From Lentzea albida (GTDB lineage: Bacteria; Actinomycetota; Actinomycetes; Mycobacteriales; Pseudonocardiaceae), in NCBI RefSeq assembly GCF_900111005.1, contig NZ_FOFV01000003.1, positions 496,001 through 560,000 on the forward strand: a stretch of DNA of 64,000 bases, written 5' to 3'. The notes beneath the pieces were generated by a model, which had not been told where the DNA came from, ran no database searches, and saw only the letters and a list, made by a program, of their open reading frames with translations. The stretch's first letter is position 1, and every line of letters begins with the position of its first letter. Both the position numbers and the translations under genes were made by a program. Positions 57,600 to 64,000 of the stretch are shown here, in pieces.

Positions 57600-57629
57600 A
57601 CCTGCGGTGAGCATCTAAGCACAGCAGGT
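57600..57629. promoter_or_regulatory. 30-bp inverted repeat before the pobA-like gene
   Basis: ACCTGCGGTG, ten-base centre, CACAGCAGGT: 9 of 10 arm positions pair. It ends 21 bases before the TTG start, just ahead of AGGAG. Possible operator for an IclR/PobR-type regulator encoded elsewhere, or an mRNA hairpin. Confidence 0.45.
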
Positions 57630-57650
57630 CTAGGGCTAGGAGAACCCCAG

Positions 57651-58820
57651 TTGAAGCGCGCTGTGACCGTTGTCGGCGCTGGGCCGGCCGGTCTGACCTT
57701 GGCAAACCTGATCCAGCAATCAGGTATCGACTGCGTCGTGCTCGAAAAAGCCAGTCGAGCCCACGTGGAAACCCGGCCACGGGCAGGAGTCCTGGAGCAC
57801 CGCTCTGTAACCATGTTGGAGTCACTCGGTCTGGCAGATCGTTTGCTGATGGAAGCAGACCGTCACGGAACGTGTGAATTCCGCGTGAGCGGCAGGGCCT
57901 TCCAGGTGTCGTACAGCGACCTCTACGGGGGCCGCGAGCACTTCGTCTACCCCCAGCAGGAAGTGGTCAAGGACCTCATCGGGGGATTTCTGGACAGAGG
58001 AGGTGACATCCGGTTCTCGGTCAGCGACGTGGAGTTGCGAGATCTCACGTGCTCGCAGCCGTCCGTGGCCTTCACCAGCGAAGACGGCACCCGCGAGACC
58101 ATCGAGAGCGACTTCGTGGCCGGGTGTGACGGGTTCCACGGTGTGAGCCGCCCCTCCATTCCCGAGGGCGTGCTGACGGAATTCACGCACCAGCACGGGA
58201 TCGAGTGGCTGACCATTCTCGCGGAGGCCCCGCCATCGACTAAAGCGACCATTTACGCGTTGCACGACGACGGCTTCGCCGGACACATGTTGAGGTCCGC
58301 CACGATATCCCGCTTCTATTTGCAGGTACCGGTCGGGACAAAGGCCTCGGATTGGTCCGACGAACAGGTCTGGGAGGCACTGCACAAACGCTTCGCATTG
58401 CACGACTCGTCGTGGACGCTGACCGAGGGGAAGATCATCGAAAAGCGCGTGCTCGACATGCGCAGCCACGTGGTCGAGCCGATGTCCTACGGCCGGCTGT
58501 ACCTGCTGGGTGACGCAGCACACATCATCACCCCGGTCGGCGCCAAGGGCATGAACCTCGCGATGAACGACGCCGCAACCTTCGGACGTGCGCTTATCGA
58601 CTACTACACCACCGGATCGGAGACCGGTCTCAAGACCTACTCGGAAGACTGCCTGCGCCGGGTCTGGAGGGCGCAGGAGTTCTCCCAGTGGATGGTGAAC
58701 ATGATCCACACGGACGTCAGCTCGCCGTTCTTCGGACGGTTGGCCCAAGCACGGCTGGAGCACCTGGCGGAGTCCGCCACCTACCGGGCGACCTTCGCGG
58801 AGAACTACGTCGGCCCGTGA
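57651..58820 (+). CDS. pobA: 4-hydroxybenzoate 3-monooxygenase (PobA-like flavoprotein)
   Basis: 389 residues from TTG 57651, which has AGGAG nine bases upstream and starts exactly at the FAD fold (KRAVTVVGAGPAGLTLANLI). Further motifs: ETRPRAGVLEHRSV, GCDGFHGVSRPSIPEGV (DG motif), and LLGDAAHIITPVGAKGMNLAMNDA (GD motif with the PVGAKG stretch of PobA). The enzyme hydroxylates 4-hydroxybenzoate to protocatechuate using NAD(P)H, FAD and O2. No protocatechuate ring-cleavage genes are in the window. Divergent from the solute-binding protein gene, suggesting linked import of an aromatic acid. Confidence 0.88.
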   Translation: MKRAVTVVGAGPAGLTLANLIQQSGIDCVVLEKASRAHVETRPRAGVLEHRSVTMLESLGLADRLLMEADRHGTCEFRVSGRAFQVSYSDLYGGREHFVYPQQEVVKDLIGGFLDRGGDIRFSVSDVELRDLTCSQPSVAFTSEDGTRETIESDFVAGCDGFHGVSRPSIPEGVLTEFTHQHGIEWLTILAEAPPSTKATIYALHDDGFAGHMLRSATISRFYLQVPVGTKASDWSDEQVWEALHKRFALHDSSWTLTEGKIIEKRVLDMRSHVVEPMSYGRLYLLGDAAHIITPVGAKGMNLAMNDAATFGRALIDYYTTGSETGLKTYSEDCLRRVWRAQEFSQWMVNMIHTDVSSPFFGRLAQARLEHLAESATYRATFAENYVGP

Positions 58821-58830
58821 CAAGAAAGTC

Positions 58831-58846
58831 TCACCCTCAAGGGTGA
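58831..58846. repeat. TCACCCT/AGGGTGA palindrome after the pobA-like gene
   Basis: TCACCCTCAAGGGTGA, 7-bp arms and 2-base centre, followed 17 bases later by a third half-site (GGGTGA). It lies between the pobA stop and the IniB-like gene, so it may be an operator for the latter; it is too short for a good terminator. Confidence 0.4.
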
Positions 58847-58926
58847 AATCCCCGCCCCCCTAACGGGTGACCCCCCTCCCCCTAGGGATCTCGCTGGGTC
58901 ACAATCTGGGGCCAACTCCCGATGCT

Positions 58927-58968
58927 GGGGGATGTCGTTCGTCCATACGGTTCAGCACGACATCCCCC
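58927..58968 (+). promoter_or_regulatory. 12-bp perfect stem in the leader of the IniB-like gene
   Basis: GGGGGATGTCGT and ACGACATCCCCC with an 18-base loop, ending 12 bases before the ribosome binding site (AGGAG). If transcribed, it would form a stable 5' hairpin that could protect the mRNA or control translation. No known riboswitch is recognised. Confidence 0.5.
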
Positions 58969-58994
58969 GATCCAGCTACAGGAGCTTGAGTTTC

Positions 58995-59732
58995 ATGAGC
59001 ACCCAGCAGACGCTGCACGACTTCACCCTCGGTCTTCTCGGCGACCTGGACGCCCGCGAGGCGTTCCAGCTCGACCCGGAAGGCACCCTCGAAGCCGCTG
59101 GTCTGGGTGACATCTCGCCGGTCGACGTCCACGAGATCCTGCCCCTGGTGCTCGACAGCGCCTCCGTCGTGAAGGTCGACGCGGTCGACCAGGTGCTGGC
59201 CGGCGCGGGCGACCTGACCGCCGTCGACAGCCTCAAGCTGATCACGAGCAGCGTCGACGGCGTCTCGGGCGTCGCCGGCATCGCCGCCCCCTCCTCCGTC
59301 ACCGCGCTGGTCACCGACTTCGGCGGCCTCGGCGACGTCACCAAGACCCTCGACGTGGTCGACACCGACGAGGTCGTCACCGGTGTCACCGACATCGCGA
59401 CCGGCAACTCCGTCGTCACCGGGGTCACCGACCTCGCGGACGTCCACGCGGTGACCGGTGTGACCGACGTGGCCGACGTGCTGGTCAAGGACCTCGACGC
59501 GGACGTCCTCGTGAAGGACGTCGTGGACACCGACGTGCTCGTCAAGGACGTCGTCGGCGACGTGGACGTCAAGGACGCCGTGGACCTCAGCCACAACGTG
59601 GTGCAGGACGTCGCTCAGGTCGGCGACGTGCACGCGGACCTCGGCAACGTCATCGACGACGTGAAGCTCGGCGACGTCGACCTGCTGCACGACGGCATCG
59701 CCAACGGCAACGACTTCGACATCCACCTCTGA
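58995..59732 (+). CDS. IniB N-terminal-domain protein with Asp/Val-rich repeats
   Basis: 245 residues from ATG 58995. Residues 1-60 (MSTQQTLHDFTLGLLGDLDAREAFQLDPEGTLEAAGLGDISPVDVHEIL) match the N-terminal module of mycobacterial IniB and related actinobacterial proteins. The remainder is a chain of short degenerate repeats: VVTGVTDIATGNS, VVTGVTDLADVH, VTGVTDVADV, then VLVKDLDADVLVKDVVDTD and VLVKDVVGDVDVKDAVD. It is very acidic, without Cys or aromatic residues in the repeats. In mycobacteria iniB belongs to a cell-wall-stress-induced operon; no iniA/iniC dynamins are here. No signal peptide. Confidence 0.8.
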   Translation: MSTQQTLHDFTLGLLGDLDAREAFQLDPEGTLEAAGLGDISPVDVHEILPLVLDSASVVKVDAVDQVLAGAGDLTAVDSLKLITSSVDGVSGVAGIAAPSSVTALVTDFGGLGDVTKTLDVVDTDEVVTGVTDIATGNSVVTGVTDLADVHAVTGVTDVADVLVKDLDADVLVKDVVDTDVLVKDVVGDVDVKDAVDLSHNVVQDVAQVGDVHADLGNVIDDVKLGDVDLLHDGIANGNDFDIHL

Positions 59733-59738
59733 GCCGCC

Positions 59739-59785
59739 GGGAACGGACGCCCAGCGCTCTGCCCCGAGCGCGGGCGTCTGTTCCC
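59739..59785 (+). terminator. terminator of the IniB-like gene
   Basis: GGGAACGGACGCCC pairs with GGGCGTCTGTTCCC (one G-U position), extended by an inner GCGCTC/GAGCGC stem. It starts seven bases after the stop. Confidence 0.7.
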
Positions 59786-59825
59786 GTTCACCAGTGCCGA
59801 CGCCCTCCCGCAGGCACTGAGAACG

Positions 59826-59864
59826 CAGTGGAGCCCCGGACCGCGGCGGTCCGGGGCTCCACTG
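59826..59864. terminator. strong terminator between the IniB-like and ABC ATPase genes
   Basis: A perfect 17-bp stem: CAGTGGAGCCCCGGACC, loop GCGGC, and its complement. It lies 14 bases past the end of the minus-strand ATPase gene and downstream of the first terminator, and works for both strands. Confidence 0.8.
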
Positions 59865-59877
59865 TTCGAAGCGACGG

Positions 59878-60675
59878 TCAGGACGGGACGGTCTCGCTGA
59901 GGGACTCCCTCTCCGCCGCGGCCCACTTCTCGACGTCGATCGAGGGCTTGCCGACGTTCAGCAGACGGGCCACCTTGGACCGCAGCGCCACGAAGGCCTC
60001 GTCGGTCCGCGTGGTCACCTGGTCGCGCTCGGCGGGCAGCGGGACGTCGAGGTCCGCCACCAGCCGCGCGGGCGAGTTGGAGAGCACCAGGATGCGGTCG
60101 CCCAGGTACACCGACTCGTCGATGTCGTGCGTGACGACGAGGACCGTCGTGTCGTGCTCACGGCGCACGCGCAGCAACAGGTCCTCCAGCTCGAAACGGG
60201 TCTGCGCGTCCACCGAGGCGAACGGCTCGTCCATCAACAACAACGCGGGCCGGTACGCCAGAGCGCGCGCGATCGCCACACGCTGTTGCATACCACCGGA
60301 AAGCTGCCACGGGCGCTTCTTGGCGGCCTTCCCGAGGCCCACCCACTCCAGGGCCTCCGCGGCGCGGGCACGGCGCTCGGCACGCGGCAGGGACCTCAGC
60401 GGGAACTCGACGTTGCCCTGCACGGTGAGCCAGGGGAACAGCGAGCGCTGGTAGTCCTGGAACACCACCGCGAGGTGGGAGCCCTTCAGGGACACGTCAC
60501 CGCGGGAGGGCGTGATGAGCCCCGAGATCGTGCGCAGCAGTGTGGACTTGCCGCATCCGGACGGTCCGACCACGCACACCAGCTCGCCGGCGCGGACGGT
60601 GAAGGTGAGGCCGCCGATGGCCTCGTAGTCCCCATAGGTGTGGCCCAGGTCGGCCACCTCAAGCATGTTGCTCAT
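59878..60675 (-). CDS. ABC transporter ATP-binding protein, SsuB/TauB/NrtD type
   Basis: 265 residues. Walker A GPSGCGKSTLL, Q-loop VVFQDYQRSLFPWLTVQGNVEF (the FPWLTV stretch typical of the sulfonate/nitrate group), signature QLSGGMQQRVAIARALA, Walker B ALLLMDEPFASVD, switch His VVTHDIDESVYLGD. ATG 60675 has GGAGCAGG upstream and overlaps the permease end by 17 bases. Third gene of the operon permease-permease-ATPase; it should energise the two permeases. Confidence 0.9.
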   Translation of the reverse strand: MSNMLEVADLGHTYGDYEAIGGLTFTVRAGELVCVVGPSGCGKSTLLRTISGLITPSRGDVSLKGSHLAVVFQDYQRSLFPWLTVQGNVEFPLRSLPRAERRARAAEALEWVGLGKAAKKRPWQLSGGMQQRVAIARALAYRPALLLMDEPFASVDAQTRFELEDLLLRVRREHDTTVLVVTHDIDESVYLGDRILVLSNSPARLVADLDVPLPAERDQVTTRTDEAFVALRSKVARLLNVGKPSIDVEKWAAAERESLSETVPS

Positions 60676-61426
60676 CCCTGCTCCTCGGTTGCCACGCCAA
60701 AGCCCTGCGTTCCACCGCCAGAAGAGCGGTGTTCAGTCCGTAGCCGAGCACGCCCAACAGGACGATGCCCGCCCACATGCGCGTGTAGTCGAACTCGCGC
60801 TGTGCCGTCATGAGTTGCGAACCGATGCCGTTGTCCGTGCCCACGAGCTCGGAGATGACCATCAGCACCAGGGAGAGCGACAGCGACACCCGCAGCCCGG
60901 CGAAGATCTTCGGCGAGGCCGCGGGCAGCACCACTCCCAGGACCCACTGGTGACGCGGGATCCGGAAGACCGCGGAAGTGTCCACTTTGGTCACGTCGAC
61001 GGAACGGGCGCCGTCGACGGTGTTGAGCAGCACCGGCCAGATCACGCCGAAGACGATCGTCGCGAGCTGCATCGAGGTGCCCGCCTTGAACAGCAGGAGG
61101 AACACCGGCACCAGGGCGGGCGGCGGGATCGACCGCAGGAACACGAGCAGCGGTCCCGCGTACTCCATGGCCCGGTCGGAGCGGCCCAGCAGCAGGCCGA
61201 GCGCGATGCCGATCACGGATGCGATCGCCCAGCCCGACAGCAGCCGGCCGATCGACGGCAGGACGTGCTCGGTGACGTTCTCCGGCTCGAGGACCCACCA
61301 CTCCCAGGCCGCCTCGACGATCTCGGACGGCGGGGGGAAGAACGGGTCGTCGGCCGCCACGCCGAGCACCTGCCACACGATGATCAGACCGGCGAACACG
61401 GACCACCGTTGAAGGAACTTGTTCAC
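60659..61426 (-). CDS. ABC transporter permease, SsuC/TauC type (second)
   Basis: 255 residues from GTG 61426, overlapping the stop of the first permease (GTGA). About six membrane helices; FAGLIIVWQVLGVAADDPFFPPPSEIVEAAWEW is the family start, and the EAA-type coupling loop is AVFRIPRHQWVLGVVLPAASPKIFAGLRVSLSLSLVLMVISELVG. It differs clearly from the first permease, so a heterodimeric channel is likely. Confidence 0.87.
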   Translation of the reverse strand: MNKFLQRWSVFAGLIIVWQVLGVAADDPFFPPPSEIVEAAWEWWVLEPENVTEHVLPSIGRLLSGWAIASVIGIALGLLLGRSDRAMEYAGPLLVFLRSIPPPALVPVFLLLFKAGTSMQLATIVFGVIWPVLLNTVDGARSVDVTKVDTSAVFRIPRHQWVLGVVLPAASPKIFAGLRVSLSLSLVLMVISELVGTDNGIGSQLMTAQREFDYTRMWAGIVLLGVLGYGLNTALLAVERRALAWQPRSRDEQHA

Positions 61427-62166
61427 CAGGCCACCCAACGCCGGCGGATCCGCTCGAGACCGTTGTTCAGCAGGACGCCGATCGCGCCCGCGACCACGGT
61501 GCCGACGAGCACCTGGTCCATCCGGCCGGGCCCGCTGCGGGCCTCCATGATGAAGTAGCCGAGGCCGATCTCACTGCCGGCCATGAGCTCCACGCTGACC
61601 ATCACGATCAACGCCGTGGTGGCCGCGAGACGGATTCCGGTGAGGACGAACGGCAACGCGCTCGGCAACGCCACGCGGAACAGCACGCCGACGCGTCCGG
61701 TCCCGAAGACCCGGGACGTCTCGACGAGCAGCGGGTCCAGTTCGTCGAGCGCGTAAATGGTGTTGAAGAGGATCGGCCACAGTGCCGCGTAGACCGCGAG
61801 CGTGATCTTCGTTTCCGGGCCGAAGCCCAGCATCACGAGCGCCAGCGGAATCAGTGCCACAGAAGGGATCGGGCGCAGGAACTCGATCACCGCGCGGGTC
61901 GCGTGGCGCACGGCCGGGACGCTGCCCAGCACGAGTCCACTCGGCACCGCGATGGCGATCGCGATCCCGATGGCGATCAGCACGGCCAAAACCGTTGCCA
62001 CGACATGACTGATGAATTCGGAGGAGGTCAACTGCGTCACGAGCTCGCCGAACACGAGAGAAGGTGGCGGGAGCGCGTCTGCAGGGAGGAGGGGAGAGCG
62101 TCCTAAGAGCTCCCAGAGCGCGAGGAATCCGGCAATGCCGATGAGTCCCCGTGTGAACGCACGCAC
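61423..62166 (-). CDS. ABC transporter permease, SsuC/TauC type (first)
   Basis: 247 residues. The opening ALWELLGRSPLLPADALPPPSLVFGELV, central helices (SHVVATVLAVLIAIGIAIAIAVPSGLVLG; AVIEFLRPIPSVALIPLALVMLGFGPETKI) and coupling loop ETSRVFGTGRVGVLFRVALPSALPFVLTGIRLAATTALIVMVSVEL match binding-protein-dependent permeases of the taurine/nitrate/sulfonate group. GTG 62166 start, weak ribosome binding site. First gene of the three-gene operon without its own solute-binding protein. Confidence 0.87.
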   Translation of the reverse strand: MRAFTRGLIGIAGFLALWELLGRSPLLPADALPPPSLVFGELVTQLTSSEFISHVVATVLAVLIAIGIAIAIAVPSGLVLGSVPAVRHATRAVIEFLRPIPSVALIPLALVMLGFGPETKITLAVYAALWPILFNTIYALDELDPLLVETSRVFGTGRVGVLFRVALPSALPFVLTGIRLAATTALIVMVSVELMAGSEIGLGYFIMEARSGPGRMDQVLVGTVVAGAIGVLLNNGLERIRRRWVAW

Positions 62167-62246
62167 TCGGTCACCCTAGAGAGTGGATCTCCAGTTCACA
62201 ATGCGTGCTTGCTCAACTCCGGCTTGTTCCCACGCATCGCGTCGGT

Positions 62247-64000
62247 TCAGCAGACCTGCACGCGCTCCACTTCGCCGAAACTCTTCACCCATTCGGAGTC
62301 CGTGAGCCGCGCGCCGTCTTTTTCGCACATCCGCTTGATGATCCGGCCGGTGTCGAGGTCGTACGGCAGCAGTTCGGGATCCTGGCCCCCGCTGCGCACG
62401 AGGAAGTCCCGGTTCTGCGGCCGGTACACCGCGCGCGTCGAGGCGCCGTGCCCGACGACGTACGCGAGCCGGTCCGCCGGACGGTCGTTCGTGTAGAGCT
62501 GCTGCACCTCGAACACGTTGTCGCGCACCACGGCCACGCGGCCGTCGTCGGAGAACGTGACCCGCGCCCCGGCGCGCAACGCCGTGTCGAGCCGTGCGCG
62601 CAGCACGGGCGACTCGCTCGGCACGCGCTGCCACACCTCGACGACCGACTCCGGTGAGGAGTGCTCGAGGGCGAGCCAGCGCCCGTCCCCGCTGTAGGTG
62701 ATGCCGCGGACGTAGACGTGCTGGGACAACGGCGGCGCGGCGGGCTCGACGGTGCCGCCGATGCTCCAGAACTCGACGGTCGTGGTACCGGCGGCCTTGT
62801 CCCAGCTACCGGTGGCGAGCTCGCGGCCGTCCTGGCTCAGCGCGACGGTCTCGGGGGCGCGCACCGGCATCGGCAGTTTCCGCGGCATGCGCGGATCGCT
62901 CAGGTCGTAGAGCTCCGCGTGCTCGGACTCGTCCGGCGTCGGCAGCCCGACGTCGACCGCGTCGCCGACCTTGCCGACGAGCCGCGACCCGTCCGCGCTG
63001 AGGTCGAGCGTGCGGAACCTGGCCGGCAGCGCCGTGAGGTACGTGATGTCGTTCGCGTCGTTGACGGCCCACAGGTGCTCTTGGCCGTTGTTGTCCTTCG
63101 TGATCGCACGGCGTTCGGCGAGCTTCACGACCCGGTGGCGGTCGGCGAACCTCTTGCCCGGCTCCGCCCTGTCCTCGTCGAGGCCCCACATCCGGTCGGT
63201 GCCGTCCTGGTCGGTGACCGCCGCCATCTCCCCGCGCGGGGCGACGACCACGTCCGCGTCGTCCGCGGGCGTGCCGGTGAACGGGATGCCGCGCGTGACC
63301 GCGCTCGAGAGCCGCAGGATCTTCTCGGCCTCGGCCGACGGGCTGACCTCGTAGCCGACCAGCGCGTACTTGTCCGCGTACGGACGCCGTTGCTCCAGCA
63401 GGGACTCGGACTGCGACAGCGCCTTGCCGCCGAGCTCCCGGTCGTGCAGCTCGGTGATCTTGCGTTCGTTCGAGAGCGCGTAGACGACCGTGCCGGGCAC
63501 CAGCGCGATCAGCACGGCCACGACCGCGATCAACGCCGTCGAGCGGCGGGTCTCGCGCTTGGCGCTGATGTCGACGAACCGGCGTTCCTGGACCGTCAGG
63601 AAGTCGCCGAGCTCCTTGGCCCGGCGCAGCCGCACGCCCCGGTAGAGCGCCAGCGGGTCGCGGTCGCTCGCCTCCCACAGCTCGATCGCGGTGACGAGCT
63701 GCTGGTGCGTCCTGAGGGTGTCGCGTTCCTCGTCGATCCACGCGGCGAGCCTCGGCCAGCGCAGCGCGGCGTCGTGGGAGAGCTCTGCGCCGTCCTCGGT
63801 GAGCGTGACCAGCCTGGCCTTCACGACGAGGTCGAGCAGGTGCGCGTCCACGTCGGTCCTGCGGGTGCGGCGCTGCACGATCCCGTTGCGGGGCAAGGAG
63901 ACGAGCCTCAGCAGGAACTGCCGGACCGCTCGCCGGTCGGCCTCGCCGAGCTCGGCGTAGAAGGCCTCCGCGCCCTGCGCGACGACGTGCTCGATGCCGC
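62247..64000 (-). CDS. nSTAND1/WD40-type signalling protein, C-terminal part
   Basis: The frame stays open to the right edge, so the N-terminus is missing; 583 residues are visible. They begin in the winged-helix end of an nSTAND1-like NTPase (AFYAELGEADRRAVRQFLLRLV, RRTDVDAHLLDLVVKARLVTLTEDGAELSHDAALRWPRLAAWIDEERDTLR). A membrane-like helix follows (TALIAVVAVLIALVPGTVVYAL), then a beta-propeller with blades such as VALSQDGRELATGSWD and GITYSGDGRWLALEHSS. Complete members start with an HTH or effector domain and a P-loop ATPase. Roles proposed for the family include signal-dependent scaffolds and conflict systems. The stop is at 62247. Confidence 0.75.
   Translation of the reverse strand, partial: GIEHVVAQGAEAFYAELGEADRRAVRQFLLRLVSLPRNGIVQRRTRRTDVDAHLLDLVVKARLVTLTEDGAELSHDAALRWPRLAAWIDEERDTLRTHQQLVTAIELWEASDRDPLALYRGVRLRRAKELGDFLTVQERRFVDISAKRETRRSTALIAVVAVLIALVPGTVVYALSNERKITELHDRELGGKALSQSESLLEQRRPYADKYALVGYEVSPSAEAEKILRLSSAVTRGIPFTGTPADDADVVVAPRGEMAAVTDQDGTDRMWGLDEDRAEPGKRFADRHRVVKLAERRAITKDNNGQEHLWAVNDANDITYLTALPARFRTLDLSADGSRLVGKVGDAVDVGLPTPDESEHAELYDLSDPRMPRKLPMPVRAPETVALSQDGRELATGSWDKAAGTTTVEFWSIGGTVEPAAPPLSQHVYVRGITYSGDGRWLALEHSSPESVVEVWQRVPSESPVLRARLDTALRAGARVTFSDDGRVAVVRDNVFEVQQLYTNDRPADRLAYVVGHGASTRAVYRPQNRDFLVRSGGQDPELLPYDLDTGRIIKRMCEKDGARLTDSEWVKSFGEVERVQVC

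Noticed and set aside
1..64000. CRISPR arrays, insertion sequences, integrase or attachment sites
   Set aside because: No regularly spaced direct repeats, transposase motifs or tRNA-linked duplications were seen on either strand.

Overview
The window is high-GC actinobacterial DNA. Start codons are mixed ATG, GTG and TTG, stop/start overlaps of the ATGA or GTGA type are frequent, and typical actinomycete families are present: a DUF574-type methyltransferase, a conservon (cvn) GTPase operon, snapalysin, an S33/TAP-type secreted peptidase, DUF1996 and an IniB-like N-terminal domain. Together these suggest a member of the Pseudonocardiaceae, close to Lentzea, Saccharothrix or Lechevalieria. The family assignment is an inference; no rRNA or other taxonomic marker lies in the window. 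I see no tRNA, CRISPR array, insertion sequence or phage genes, and no gene-free gap longer than about 300 bases.

Layout. 1-3 kb: the start of an ECF sigma factor, a secreted DUF1996 protein, a decayed restriction (HsdR-like) remnant and an anti-sigma-like membrane protein. 3.1-6.4 kb: a sugar-acid operon (GntR regulator, DHDPS-family lyase/dehydratase, IlvD/Edd-family dehydratase) behind a promoter that predicts leaderless translation. 6.4-9.7 kb: an esterase with an operator-bearing promoter, a GT1 glycosyltransferase, and a divergent LacI regulator with an unusual double-hairpin region. 9.9-13.9 kb: an acyl-CoA ligase and a molybdopterin oxidoreductase. 14-23.6 kb: a MASE1 sensor membrane protein, secreted hydrolases, a PHP phosphoesterase, an MFS exporter and small enzymes. 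23.7-30.3 kb: a complete Liv-type ABC importer operon with an acyl-CoA ligase inserted in it.

30.5-42.2 kb is a housekeeping and stress mixture: SRPBCC protein, SigF-like sigma factor, DUF4383 membrane protein, topoisomerase IB, a YbdK-type ligase with a diiron-oxidase-like partner, a STAS protein, a deaminase, a frameshifted transporter, TfoX, YggT and an alkyl-DHAP-synthase-like flavoprotein. 42.2-49.9 kb is the most unusual part. A TPR-CHAT (caspase-like) protein is divergent from a cytoplasmic subtilisin-like protease, which is followed by an ECF sigma factor and a small soluble protein. Next come a DUF574 methyltransferase and a translationally coupled PAS-GGDEF-degenerate-EAL protein. 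49.9-56.2 kb: snapalysin, a two-gene membrane-protein pair, and a conservon with cvnA, cvnB and cvnD but no DUF742 gene (cvnC).

56.4-62.2 kb: a lipoprotein solute-binding protein of the NMT1/SsuA type, divergent from a 4-hydroxybenzoate 3-monooxygenase (PobA-like) gene; an Asp/Val-rich IniB-like repeat protein; and an SsuB/TauB-type ATPase with two different permeases. The window ends inside an nSTAND1-WD40-type signalling protein.

Links between genes. Two operons containing long-chain acyl-CoA ligases each carry a CATACC-N4-(G/A)GTATG dyad in their upstream region, which suggests a common TetR-like regulator encoded elsewhere. The CHAT and protease genes share a 14-bp perfect palindrome. 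The solute-binding protein and the pobA-like gene share one intergenic region with a 30-bp inverted repeat.
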